Source: Apostichopus japonicus (Eukaryota; Echinodermata; Holothuroidea; Aspidochirotida; Stichopodidae). From it: a stretch of 64,000 nucleotides of DNA. The stretch is taken from NCBI RefSeq assembly GCF_037975245.1, contig NC_092562.1, positions 15,022,521 to 15,086,520 of the forward strand, in the 5' to 3' direction. The notes below the pieces were generated by a model, which was not told where the DNA came from, did no database searches, and saw nothing but the letters and a program-made list of their open reading frames with translations. A program made the translations under genes and the position numbers. Below are positions 11,595 to 23,860 of the stretch, piece after piece; position 1 is the stretch's first letter, and every line of letters starts with the position of its first letter.

Positions 11595-12100
11595 AATAGT
11601 TCAGCACATTGATGGCTGTCTGTAAGACAATTGAGAGTTGAATGCATTTGTGGTCAAATAAGGAAACCAATGCAACTACAATCATTTCCTTTAATTAATA
11701 TTTTGAAAACAATGGGAGGAATTAAATGGGGAGGAATAAACAAAACAGGATTTTTTTTTATTGAAAACTAAAAGAGACTGAAAGTTTGTAAATAATGTAC
11801 TTACATAGTATATCTACAAATAGCATCAGAGCTGCACATTTGTATACGTAGATCAAATGTTAGGAAGCAGCAAACTGTCCTCATTTCCTCTTAATAAGTT
11901 TAAATGATAGTGAAACTGCCATTTAAAGAGGAATTGTTTATCTTTAAGTTTCATTTTGAAAGTTAACTTTTCTCTCTCTGACGCACTGTTGATCCAATTT
12001 AGTGACAGCTAGAATAGACAAAAGTTTGGAGGCTTATAAAATGAGGCAAGTAAAAGAAAGATCTCTTTATGTAATTTTTTTGTTATCTTTCAGTGTTCAG
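11595..12100. other. Unannotated DNA
   Basis: AT-rich; nothing recognised. Confidence 0.55.
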
Positions 12101-12370
12101 ATATCATTAGTGCTATGCTTATTATCTTTTTGTTAGGGAAGAGGTCAGATGAGGGTACTATAAACGGAACAGAAATGGAGGACCTTTTCTCTTTCTCAGA
12201 GCAGCGGTCTGAAAACCTTTAGGCCACACAACCCAGATATCATAAGTGCTATGCTAATATAGTCTTTTTGTAAGTGAGGAGGTCAGATGAGGGTATTATA
12301 TATGGTAAAGAAATGGAGGACCCTTTCCTTAGAGCAGCGGTCTGAAAACCGTTAGACCACACAACCCAGG
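12101..12370. repeat. 136-bp tandem duplication, 2 copies
   Basis: Units start at about 12101 and 12237 with 'ATATCATWAGTGCTATGCT' and share 'GAGGTCAGATGAGGGTA' and 'AGAGCAGCGGTCTGAAAACC'. The copies are moderately diverged with small indels. No coding potential is seen. Confidence 0.85.
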
Positions 12371-13772
12371 ATCTTTCTGATGAGGATGAGTCACAATACC
12401 CCAAGACCTCCACTCCTCAGAATTAATGCTAAATTAATAATTTTGGATTCAGGACTTGCTGTCAAGAGATAAATAACTCAATCGGTTTCCTTTGACAAAC
12501 ACTGAAAACTCTTTAATCATAGAGACATTTTTCAATGTCTGGAAAAGCCTCCCACAAAGCGGCCCACCAAGAATTTTACCCCACTAAGTTTTGGGTAGCA
12601 CCTTGGAGCTATAAACAGATTATAGCTCCATGGTAGCACCTATAGTTTTCGTATCTGAGAGTATTGTGAGCCATGATGTATGTATACTAGCTGATTACAT
12701 GGAAGGTGTCATGCATATCAAGGCCTGATGAGAGGGGGGGGGAGGGATAATGGGGACCGCAGCCCTGTGGAATAGGTCTGAATGTGTGATAAAGAATAAT
12801 GCATTGGTAAGCGCATAAATTTACCAGGAATTTATGAAGACTTTAGAAAGGAGGAGACCAGTGCCCGAGCCCTAATTTCCTGTGTGTACATTAATACCTC
12901 TTGTCAACATCTAGCCATTATCGTTCTCTTAAGCAGATTTTTTTTAGCTGTTATTCAAGCATTTTCTTCCTTGAGCTTTTTCAGTTGTTTCACCAAGTAT
13001 TGCTTATATTTAAGTGGTAGCTTGATCATGCTAAGACACCCTACAAGCTTTCACCATCAAAGGAACATGAGGGTCTCATCTGTTCTAAACCATTTCATAG
13101 CCCAAATACTTTTGTACTCAAGTCATATGCAAAAATCTATTCAGCTATTTTCAATTTTTTTAATGTTTTTCATCACTTAAAATGAAGCATTAATTGTAAA
13201 GGTCATTGAGGCATGTACCCTACCCCCAAATGTTTGGTTCCATCCCCTCCCCCCCCTCCCCCTCCCTCTCATGGTCACTGATTTGAATCCCGATCTATCA
13301 AAAGGTGATTCTATGCTCTATTCCATTGACATGAAATATCAAGCTAATGAAATTATGGCATATATCGTAACGAAAGTTTATACCACATAGAGTTCAAAAA
13401 AATCAATCTAAATCAATTTCAAAAAGAACTGCTTTTTTAAACCTGGTTTCATCTACAATTATGTCATTTTTCTGTCTATCTTGATAATCTTACATGGTCT
13501 TACCTATATCTTCTCCTCGGTGAAAACCTTTCTGTGTTGATGTTGTTGGTTGCTATCATTTATACCTCTCTGCTCTCATGCACGCAGCCGTAAAAAACAA
13601 AGGGGGATAAATAAAACCTCCACAAAGATACATTAAAATTCCACGAAAACGATGTGTATTTGATTGGTCATTCAATTAATCCATTGCGCTGGTGATACAT
13701 TTTCATGCAGCTGTATGTTGAATCTTTTACATGTATACGACTTGTAAAGCATGCAGTGTATATGGCAGTGCA
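12371..13772. other. Unannotated DNA
   Basis: No gene is recognised. An open frame at 12884-13180 lacks known motifs. A C-rich tract is at 13245-13268. Confidence 0.55.
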
Positions 13773-14062
13773 GGGAAGACTGTTAGTATTGTCAACTATG
13801 TGCAGCCTCTATCTGTAATAGACCAAACAGATGGATCAAGAGACTAGGATTAGGAGGAAGTGGAGGGGAGGGGGTGGGGGGGTGAATGGAAGAACAGGAC
13901 AGAAACCACGTAGTGGGAAGACTGTTAGTATTGTCAACTATGTGCAGCCTCTATCTGTAATAGACTAAACAGATGGATCAAGAGACTAGGATTAGGAGGA
14001 AGTGGAGGGGAGGGGGTGTGGGGGGGGGGTTGGTGAATGGAAGAACTGGACAGAAACTGGAG
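13773..14062. repeat. 142-bp tandem duplication
   Basis: 'GGGAAGACTGTTAGTATTG' begins at 13773 and 13915, and the two units are nearly identical for about 140 bp. Each unit ends in a G-rich tract (about 13860-13883 and 14003-14032) with several G-runs. The near identity implies a recent event. Confidence 0.9.
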
Positions 14063-14174
14063 GAGAAAGACAATATTGAGAACAAGATCAGACAGTTGTC
14101 AGAGTTCGTTTGGAAGTGGCTTATGTACACAAACACTGAATCTATGGATCAGACGAACTGACATATCAATTTTT

Positions 14175-14241
14175 CTCCTCCTCCTCCTCCTCATCCTCCT
14201 CCTCCTCCTCCTCCTCCTCCTCCTCCTCCTCCTCCTCCTCC
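14175..14241. repeat. (TCC)n microsatellite
   Basis: About 22 TCC/CTC triplets occur with one CAT interruption. It produces poly-Leu or poly-Pro/Ser pseudo-ORFs. Confidence 0.95.
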
Positions 14242-14559
14242 AGTTTCTGATTTAGGGGTTTAGGATTATTCTGTGTTCCTCTATCAACGTTCCAGTGATT
14301 TAACAAGTATCTTCATTTGTTTTGTTTGACACAGGTTTCTGCGAGGGAAGAACATTCTTCTCTCTCATAATTAACCTCCAATCATTGAAATATACGAAAC
14401 CAAAGCTCTATGGTACCTGTTCTTCGTAGAATATGATTAATTAGATGATAATGACCTTAGTGTAAAGGTTGTTAGTTAGTTTTCTCCCTCCCATCCCCCC
14501 CCCCCGTCCCTGATTCAGTACATGGTCCATATACTACCACATTTGCAGGCTGCATCATC
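14242..14559. other. Unannotated DNA
   Basis: Nothing recognised apart from a C-run near 14496-14505. Confidence 0.5.
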
Positions 14560-14662
14560 ATCACCACCTCGCCTCACCTCACCCCACCTTGTCGCATCCC
14601 ACTTCACATTATCCCACCTTGTATCATCCCACCTTCCCTCATCCCACCTTGTCGCATCCCAT
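14560..14662. repeat. CATCCCACCTTGT minisatellite
   Basis: Imperfect tandem units of CACCTTGTCGCATCCCA type. Confidence 0.8.
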
Positions 14663-15024
14663 ACTTTCACTACCATAGACAGTGCCATGATATCTACTTA
14701 TGACAATGTTATAGTTTACATTATTGTCATATAACAAGACCATGCTATTAACCTTTACAAGTGTCAATGTTAAGTTTGCCAATAAGACTATTTTTACTCA
14801 AATTGGAATAAGCAGAATACAGGTCTGAGCAAATGAGTTGCATTTAAATCTTAAATTTGGTTTAATCACTTATATAACTTCTCCCCCCCCCATCTTAATC
14901 TCCCCCCCCCCCTACTTTCTGCCATTATATTCCCTGAACAATAGAACTAATAGCCCAAAATTTAATGCTCAAGAAAATAGGCTTCTGACTCTAAGTTTCA
15001 GAAAACAAACTTCTTGACCTTTTT

Positions 15025-15130
15025 CGTGTTGGAACCTATAATACACTATAAATCACCATCGAATGTAGGTTCATTGTCTTTATCGTGTTGGAACCTATAA
15101 TACACTATAAATCACCATCGAGGGTAGGTT
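15025..15130. repeat. 59-bp tandem duplication, 2 copies
   Basis: 'CGTGTTGGAACCTATAATAC' begins at 15025 and again at 15084. The two units are almost identical through 'AATCACCATCGA'. Confidence 0.9.
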
Positions 15131-15374
15131 AATTTGTCTGTTTGTTTGAATGAGGAATAAGTGTGAATGTTAAAATGGTTTCTATTGACCAATTCTTAGT
15201 AAAGCATCAGACTGTTGAATTTTACTTTTCGTTTCCTTTGGAGATGATTGATTGCATCATTAGTCACCTGGCGACAACATCAACCATGCAGCAGACGAGG
15301 TGACTTTGAGGGCACAGTGAAATGAAAGTGGGATCAAGTTCGGAATTGTAACGGTAGCGTTTTACTTTACACAT

Positions 15375-15698
15375 ATTATGATATTATAATATTAATAATA
15401 TAATCGTAATCAGTAGTTATTTCTTACGACGCTTGAGCGACCACGAATGTGAGAGAAACCTGTAGGGCTTATGGATTACAACTTACATGTCGGGTGTCTT
15501 CCAATTCAACATTTTAGCTCAACTTTGGAAACTTTTCAAGTTCAGAAAGTCATTTCAGATGGAAAAACCGTAGATTGCTCTTGGATGAAAAACCCACCTT
15601 ATTATGACCCGGCCGGGTATTGAACCCTGAACCTCCCGATTGCTAAGCCTCATTGCTTCAAATGCCACCACCTTTATCCACTCGGCCACAGCACTGGT
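15375..15698 (-). mobile_element. SINE-A copy 2 (tRNA-derived, ATT-rich tail)
   Basis: This full-length minus-strand copy has its head at 15698. Its plus-strand form contains CCACTCGGCCACAGCAC, which is box A on the minus strand, and 'CCCGGCCGGGTATTGAACCC', which covers the box B region. The tail is an imperfect ATT/AAT-rich tract at about 15375-15410. It aligns over its whole length to the copies at 1, 27737 and 48307. Confidence 0.85.
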
Positions 15699-17270
15699 AT
15701 ATTAGGATATTAGAGTCTGCAAGCGATTCTGATGGCAGGATCGTGATTCTGGTGTCTAGGTGAACTCCAGACCAGGGTCGTATCTTCTCTTGATGTTAGC
15801 AATCAACCCTACTCGGATCTTATGTAATCCTCAAACGGACCAGTAATGATAGTTAGGTTTCTAAGCTCCTTTAACTTGAAACACAACCCTGTGTTAGAGT
15901 TCCCCTTCTTACAACATCGCAACGTACGTAGCGTTCACACATCATAGGCGCGTGAGAACAGGGTGTACATATCTCAACACTGCCATGTAAAGTATGTGTT
16001 ATAATTAACATAACCAAAGAAGTTTTCACTCCCTGAAAATCAGCCAAATACGGATAAGTCCCATTTTCCTCTTCTGAAATCCATGATCATTCAGATATGA
16101 TTTGTGTCTTTAAAGCAGTAATACCACCTCTTACAGCTATATATGTGAACAGTATCCACTGCAGATTCACTGGCGCCGAAATGAATGATTAATAATTGAG
16201 GAACTAAATGTTCATTTGGTGTAAAAGAAACCCTTAGGGGGTACGTAATGTTAGATCATATACTATTATCTGTTTGTAATGCATATTTATAATTAGTGGT
16301 TGCAATTGTTGCATAATTGTAAATAATTCACATCTATCAAACATTGTAGGGGAAGTCCCTCACACTCTTATATTGACATCAAATCATATTTAGTTAGTGG
16401 CATAGCTGGGGTATCAGCTGCCCCCCCCCCCAATTCAAGAGTGATGGATTAGGGGAATTCAACCTTACCTCATCTAAACCTGCACCTGACACTATTAGCA
16501 ATAAATGTTACATAACCAAAATTTTCTGTGTTTGGCTATCTTAATTACTTGACTGACTGTTGTGATCTGTTGGCATATACTAACTCTTGAGGACTCCTAC
16601 ACATTGGGGACCCTGGTACCAGGCCAGTAGCCAGTGTAACTGATTTGGGTGGGCACATCAACGCTGGAAGATCGCCGTCCCTGGGGGAGGGGACTAAGGG
16701 TAGGTGGTGTCCCCCTCCCTTTGAGAAATCTTTGCTTATCACAAGGGGCTTTAGATGATCTTTGTTCCCTACATTTGTATTCAATTTTTCTGTTTGTATA
16801 CAACCTTACCTTTTCTTATTGAGCAAGAAATGTTGGAAAAAATATATATTTGGCTGAGGGGGGGGGGGCAAATTCCCCCATGGCTATGTGTGTGCCTGGT
16901 ATAATAAACCTCCTATTGCTGTGCTCTGTTATGCTGTGCTATATGCCTCTTTTTTTAGTGTAGTTTAACATACACTCTCATTGGTAGATTTAGGCCTAAT
17001 AGTCTTTACAAGAAAAAAAAACGTCAGTTGGTATCATATTATTTTCTTTATTGGAAAGATTATAAAAATGTAACTTAAAGGACAGATATATATATTTCAT
17101 AGTGTTAGTACAGGATCGTGGATCCAGTCATTAGTGAATCTAATGGGATGAACATATACCCGGCTACTTTAAACAGATTCATACAGCACCGCTGTGCATG
17201 CTCTGAACAAGTCCCAATAGGTTACCACAAATAGAACTTGATTATCTACTTCAGAAACATGATTATTCAT
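15699..17270. other. Unannotated DNA
   Basis: No gene is recognised. Poly-C at 16421-16432 and poly-G at 16858-16869 are flanked by words such as 'GGCATAGCTGGGG' and 'CATGGCTATG'. These may be eroded ends of a dispersed repeat. Confidence 0.5.
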
Positions 17271-17490
17271 TAGTGAAGTTGTAGCTCGGATTTATTGTCA
17301 GCTAATGGAAGGTTTACTCTCCTCATTTCTTATCGTTCCTCGTCGTTGCTCCCGACGGCAGAAGTTTAAAGTTTTCTTCTTCATCATGTTCTTACGTTGC
17401 GCCAGTTTTATGAGGAGATTACCACCAACAAATTCTGCTGCCGCGTATTCCCTCCTGAATTTGGGCTCGATATCTGTTTTTTCTATGATG
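17271..17490. other. CpG-richer patch, open on both strands
   Basis: CpG density rises, with words such as CGTTCCTCGTCGTTGCTCCCG, and both strands stay open for about 75-80 codons (17305-17532 plus; 17298-17543 minus). Neither product shows a motif I recognise and no clear splice pair was found. It could be an unannotated exon or regulatory DNA. Confidence 0.2.
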
Positions 17491-20400
17491 AAGAACAAAC
17501 TAATCATAATCGGAAATATTGTATGCGTGTAAAAAAAAAACATCTGAATAAATGAAAGAAATTAGAAACGAGGGTGCAAAAAAAAGAGTAAAAAAAAAAA
17601 AAAAAACAATGGTCATAGTCCAAGCAGCATCTCCACCATTTAGAAACCTGAATAAGCAATTAAAAAAAACAGTGGTTTTAGTATTTAATGAAGTTGATTT
17701 ATTGGGAAGCAATGTTGGTGGAGTACTGAGGTATCGATAATGACAGTTGAAATCCAATAACATTTCCATAATCGTTACAAGCCATCGGCACATGAGTAAA
17801 ATATAAATGAGAACGAAACACAACGAACAAGTCAAAGACCATATAAAGCAAACCTATTACTCCAAAACCTGATTCACAGCATCCATCACCATGTCAGTTT
17901 AGGGGAAATATCCCATTTTTTTCCCTTTCCATTTAGGTGTTTATAAAAAATATGGAATATAAGTGTGCATGTGCATATCAGGACATTAAAGCATTAAGAA
18001 CAAGTCTTGTGGTATATTCGTATAAAATTAGATATGTTTGTGTGTGCAAAGGAGAGGTAGGGACAATACTACAGCATTGCTACTTGTTTTACTGTGGAAG
18101 AAATAATCTTTTAATAAGCTTACAAAAACCGGGCATCGTATATAAGCAGGATTTGCTATGGGATGGTGGATTTACTGCCGATGTGGGCTGCTTTATTGAA
18201 CACCGTATTTTGTTTGTATAATTAAGGGTGCTTTAGAAACAATCGCAGCAGGTGCTTTAATATATTGCAACCATATCAGTTTCGTTTGTGATTTTTGATG
18301 CATTTGTAGTGTCCCTGCAGCACAAAAGACCATTCCCTAGCCAGGAAAATGTGGACCTTTGAAAATGGGCCCGAGTTCATATCCTATTATATCTCCCCCC
18401 CCCCCCTCTCCTTACCCTCTTGCATAGGAGCCTGAAACTACAGACTACATTATAGTAACTGAATATGTTGGAAGCAAAGTCCAGAATAGTCTAAATGAAG
18501 TAAAAAAACTCATTTGAAATCAGGCAAAGTTTCTCGTCCTTTTTCTGTGATTTGTTTATATCTTGTTTCTTGCATCTTTATATAAAGGTTTCTTCCAGTT
18601 TTAAGAATTAATGTATTTTACTACCAAACCTAGAAATTTGACCTTATTGAAAAGTTCAACCTCTGATATATGATATTAACACCAAGGTTGGACAATCACT
18701 CTATAAGTACAACTGACCCTAGCTATCATTAAAATGTTTCACTATTTCTTTGCTATAAGTATCATAGCAAGGTTAGTGCTACACTAGCCATTAAGTCGAT
18801 TCCTAAGGATCATCACAAAATCAATATGAAAGGAGAATAAAAAAATATAAAAGATTGTAAATATATGAGAAATCTGTCAAGGCCTGAGCTAGCGATGATA
18901 GGTTTGTCTGTTGTTGGTTGCTTTATTATAGTTATTGATCCAAGCCACTTGTTGATAATAAATGTGACCAAACAATAAAATAACATGTTAATAATAAGCC
19001 TGGATAATACTCGGGTATTAACCTCAATTTTAACAGCAACTTTGCATTTTTAAGCAATCTCCCAGTCGGTTAATATGTGTTTTAATTCCTTCTTATTTTT
19101 TTTCGTAAAGTAGCATTTTGTCATTGATTCATGCATTTCTAAAAATTTTATCAAAATTTGCAAGCACTCAAAAATAAAATAAAACTGGATCACACAAATA
19201 ATATCTTTGTTTCATTTTTGCAGCATACGAAGATGAACTGATGAATAGTCAAGGGGAAAGCAAACCAAATTATCACGACTAACATATATGTGAAACAGAC
19301 GGATCCAAGGAGGTTTAGTAGGTGTGTAGTGTGTGTGTAACCCCCCCCCCCGCTCTCCCTCCCCTTTCAACCTCACACAAAAAAAATATTTTAGCATAAC
19401 AAATAACAATAGACATAATGTATATAGACTGAATATGCCTCAGCTTGTACCATTTGGCATTTAAACTTTTCTTCTCCCCCACCCTCACTCCCACCCACCC
19501 CCCCCCTTCATAAGATCCTAGATCCACACCTGGGAACAAAGACATATTTTTTAAAGTATTTATCTCTCCTGGCAACAAATTTGTTCTGTTTTGTATTAAC
19601 ACTGTGAAGCATAGTAATCAATGTCATCATCTATATAACAAACATATATGATTTCACACCCAACCCCCTCTCCCTACACACATTTTTTTTGTATATATAC
19701 ACACACTTTATTTGTATATATTATTTTGCATATATTTCTGAAATTGCAGAAACTAAATTTAGTTTTTTCAGATTTGTCTAATAGTGGTTGGTGGTTGACA
19801 GAACAAACTTTCCCTTTGTGTTTCTTCTTCTTGCTTTTGGAAAGTATTTGACAAATGTAAGGGATACATAGATACGCAAGTCTATTTAAGCCTTCAACTA
19901 CTCCCTCTATTACTCTCTACCATAATGTAAGTTACTAGTTGAAAAATACCATCAAGTTGGGCCACTATGACACCTTATAATACAATTGCTAAGCCAGTTA
20001 TTACTATGATTGTACTCCTTCTGAGGAAACGTTAGAATGTATTTGCAAATTTCTGTATCCACTAACTTGACTCTATAACTCTTATATATTAATTAAGCTG
20101 TTCACATCCTGCTAAACAACTAACACATTCCCACACCCTCATGCACTATTATTCATTCCCTAGGACACATTCCCAAACAACTAAAATATATTTTTGCTGG
20201 ACACTGTTACAATCTTCATTTGTTGATTATGTGTCCCCTAATATGCTACAGTGGCCATCATGTGTCTGTACTTTTAATGCTAAGGGACACTAAGACAGTA
20301 TTGAATCAACAGCTTTGTGTGTTTGCCTATTCCCCCATATGAAGGACACTAATGTAATATTCACAATAGCAAGTCAATTGTGTCCCCCTAAGTGCTGTAG

Positions 20401-21540
20401 TTTTTGCTTTGTTGACTTGTTTACCTTATCAATGAATGGCTGACAAAGGGAGTTTGCCAGAAATCTTGTTTTATTAAAAAATGGTATTGTAGCTCAGGAA
20501 GACAGGAATAATAAAATGATGATAATAAGAATAATAATAGTAGTTAAATTTTCATAGGTGTTATGAACCATGTATACAGAGATAACAACATATTACTATG
20601 ATTGCCAATAAAAGGTCAGAAGTAATTTCAAAAGCTGCGATTTTAGTCAATTTACAGGAATGGATAGAAGTAAAGTGTTTGCATACAGTTGACATACCTG
20701 TCACAGTACAGTTGTATTAGCATGGAATGGACTCTGAAATGGTCGCTATCTGTTTACAGAAAATAAATTTTGTAATAAATAATAAAGTCATTAAATATTC
20801 AAGGATGGATAGTTTAAGTACGCTCTGTGCTTTCATATTCAGAATTGTTCAAATCTTCAGTCTTATGTAGAATTAATAATCAAGGAAAATTTAAAAACTA
20901 TGATAATCTCCTAAGTGGAATAAGATTGTTTCATCACCAAAAGTCTTGATTGAATAGACTAATAACGATGATGATGACAAAGGCCAGGGTTGTACTTAAA
21001 CAATGTCATACATGTTTGCAGATAATTAAAGGAATTCTTCTGTATTCTTTCAGAAGATGAGTATAAACGACCAAACAACAAAATGGCTGTCAAATTTATG
21101 CACTTTCATTTCTAATGGGAGAATTTGTTTTATTTTTTATTTTTTTATCGAATACAAGTTAAGAACTACAAACAACTTTCTTATTTGGTCACAGTGGTTG
21201 TACAGGATAACCATATTATTTAAGATCTCATTTCTTTATTCTCTCATATTGCACCCAATTAACATTAATTGTTTCTTAAGTGTTTTTTTAATGTTTATCT
21301 CTTATACCATCTCCCTGGTCTCTTACAGTTCTCACTTAAATCATCTCATTTTTCTCGATAATTTTCCATTCATTAATAATTATGTTTAGTTCACATCAAG
21401 TCTGATAGCTTGTCATTGCCCTATTAAAAGTATCCCATTTATTCTTTTGTCCATTCGATATTTTATCTCTAATCCTAATACCAATTCTTTTGTGTTTTCC
21501 ATGCATTGCTTATCTAAACTTGTTACAACATGTTGTAGTT
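17491..21540. other. Unannotated AT-rich DNA
   Basis: No convincing exon. It includes an A-run at 17589-17607, C-runs at 18394-18407 and 19340-19351, and an ATAATAAT-type simple repeat at about 20508-20543. Confidence 0.5.
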
Positions 21541-22900
21541 TGTAACATTCGTTGTCTTTTGTCCTTCCATATTTCATCTCTTTATCTAGCTAATACAGTG
21601 TCTCTTCTTTTGTCTCTTGTCTCATGTTGTTTACCATGCATTGTCTTCTGTCCCTGTGACCATCCATTGTCCTTTCCATATTTCATCTCTTTATCTAGCT
21701 AATACCGTGTCCCTTCTTTTGTCTCTTCTATGGTTGTCTCATGTTGTTCTCCACGCATTGTCTTCTGTCCCCGTGACCATCCATTGTCTTTTGTCCTTTC
21801 CATATTTCATCTCTTTATCTAGCTAATACCGTGTCCCTTCTTTTGTCTCTTCTATGGTTTTTCTCATACTGTTTACCACGCATTGTCTTCTGTCCCCGTG
21901 ACCATCCATTGTCTTTTGTCCTTTCCATATTTCATCTCTTTATCTAGCTAATACCGTGTCCCTTCTTTTGTCTCTTCTATGGTTTTTCTCATACTGTTTA
22001 CCACGCATTGTCTTCTGTCCCCGTGACCATCCATTGTCTTTTGTCCTTTCCATATTTCATCTCTTTATCTAGCTAATACCGTGTCCCTTCTTTTGTCTCT
22101 TCTATGGTTTTTCTCATACTGTTTACCACGCATTGTCTTCTGTCCCTGTGACCATACGTTGTCTTTTGTCCTTTCCATATTTCATCTCTTTATCTAGCTA
22201 ATACCGTGTCCCTTCTTTGTCTCTTCTATGCAGGTTTGTCTCCTGTTGTTTACTACGCATTGTCTTCTGTCCCTGTGACTATCTTGTCTTTTGTCTTTTC
22301 CATATTTCATCTCTTTATCTAGCTAATACCATGTCCCTCTTTTGTCTCTTCTATGATTGGTCTCCTGTTGTTTAACACGCATTGTCTTCTGTCCCCATGA
22401 CCAGCCATTGTCATTTGTCCTTCCATATTTCATCTCTTATCTAGCTAATACAGTGTCCCTTCTTTTGTCTCTTCTATGGTTTGTCTCATGTTGTTTAACA
22501 CGCATTGTCTTCTGTCCCTGTGACCATCTATTGTCTTGTCCTTCCATATTTCATCTCTTTATCTAGCTAATACCGTGTCCCTTTTTTTGTCTCTTCTATG
22601 GTTTGTCTCATGTTGTTTAACACGCATTGTCTTCTGTCCCTGTGACCATCTATTGTCTTTGTCCTTCCATATTTCATCTCTTCATCTAGCTAATACCATG
22701 TCCCTTCTTTGTCTCTTCTATGGTTTGTCTCATGTTGTTTAACACGCATTGTCTTCTGTCCCCGTGGCCATCTATTGTCTTTTGTCCTATCCATATTTCA
22801 TCTCTTATCTAGCTAATACCATGTCCCTTCTTTTGTCTCTTCTATGGTTTGTTTACCACGCATTGTATTTTGTCCCCATGACCATCCGTTGTCTTTTGTC
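21541..22900. repeat. ~123-bp satellite, about 11 copies
   Basis: The landmark CTAGCTAATA recurs at 21586, 21695, 21819, 21944, 22069, 22194, 22319, 22441, 22564, 22686 and 22809, giving a period of 109-125 bp. Each unit carries 'CCATATTTCATCTCTTTATC', 'TGTCCCTTCTTTTGTCTC' and 'CGCATTGTCTTCTGTCCC'. The central copies share 125-bp spacing and are nearly identical, while the outer copies are diverged. A degenerate half-copy may extend to about 21430. All open frames here are repeat artefacts. Confidence 0.95.
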
Positions 22901-23419
22901 CATCTCTATATTTTTCCTCCATCTTGTCACCGGATGTCTTATCGTTTGTATTTCCCATCTTCTGCCCAATCATCACCACCGTGTATTCTCTGCCGTCTCC
23001 GACTCTCTCGCTACAAAGACTACATGCATTTTGCAGCGCTATTTATCCAACCAGATGCCATGATTGTTCAGATGACATTTTTATTTCACGTTCTGATGTA
23101 ATTGCAGTTGCAACTGACGGATATCTCCCCGAGGCATCTCCAAAAAAAAACCACAAACAAAAAAAAGGACTTTTATTTCTTACAGTTTCATCTACGTATC
23201 ATTTATTTAAAAGCCAACTTGTTCTTCATCTTCTTCTTCTCCTCCGTGAATAAGTCTTATTCTTTAAAACTCACGCATCACCTTTATCAATGTTTCAGCA
23301 GCCAACCCTTTTCTTCTTTCCTTTGTAAAAAAGTCTAGCATCTGAAATATCTAAAGCCAGAGTTAAAGCTTCAGAATCAACGGGGGTCTATTTTGCCCGG
23401 GGCAGGGAGGGAGAGAGCT

Positions 23420-23860
23420 ACATGAAGTGGTTTCCAATTTTAAGTCCACGAAAGATGCGCATAAACAATGCAGCCCATGCACACCAGTTGCATCCATCTC
23501 AACAGCAGTGTATAGACAACACCGCGGACTGATTCACTATTTTTAAAAATAATGCAATTCTCCCATATTGTTTCTCTCTCGTTTGGGAAGAGAGAGAGAA
23601 GAAAAAGCCGTCTTGAAACTCAAACGAGGTTTGCCTGAGGCTAGATTCCGGCAGTCAGTCGCACAGACGGAGTGTCCTATCGATTTGATCAAATGTTCCA
23701 TCATCCAGTGACGTTTGCACGGAATACAAAGTAATTTCTGAAACGATCCGTTTGCCACGAATTCTTACTTTGGCGAATAATGTGGGCAAAGTGGCAAAAC
23801 GACAAGGAAAAGATCAAACGTGAGGCATTACGCCATAGATGCGCAACAGGTATACATACA
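23420..23860. promoter_or_regulatory. CpG-rich patch, candidate promoter or first exon
   Basis: This is one of the strongest CpG-retaining stretches in the window. On the plus strand it ends in GCGCAACAG|GTATAC at 23850/23851, a reasonable splice-donor match. That would suit a non-coding first exon running rightward. The minus strand is open for 71 codons (23543-23758) without a known motif. There is no TATA box or coding exon to confirm a gene. Confidence 0.25.

Noticed and set aside
14037-14255. Poly-Leu open frame
   Set aside because: Produced by the (TCC)n microsatellite.
21490-23063. Several overlapping 68-104-residue frames with repeated words
   Set aside because: They are frames through the 123-bp satellite, change phase between copies and share no conserved start.
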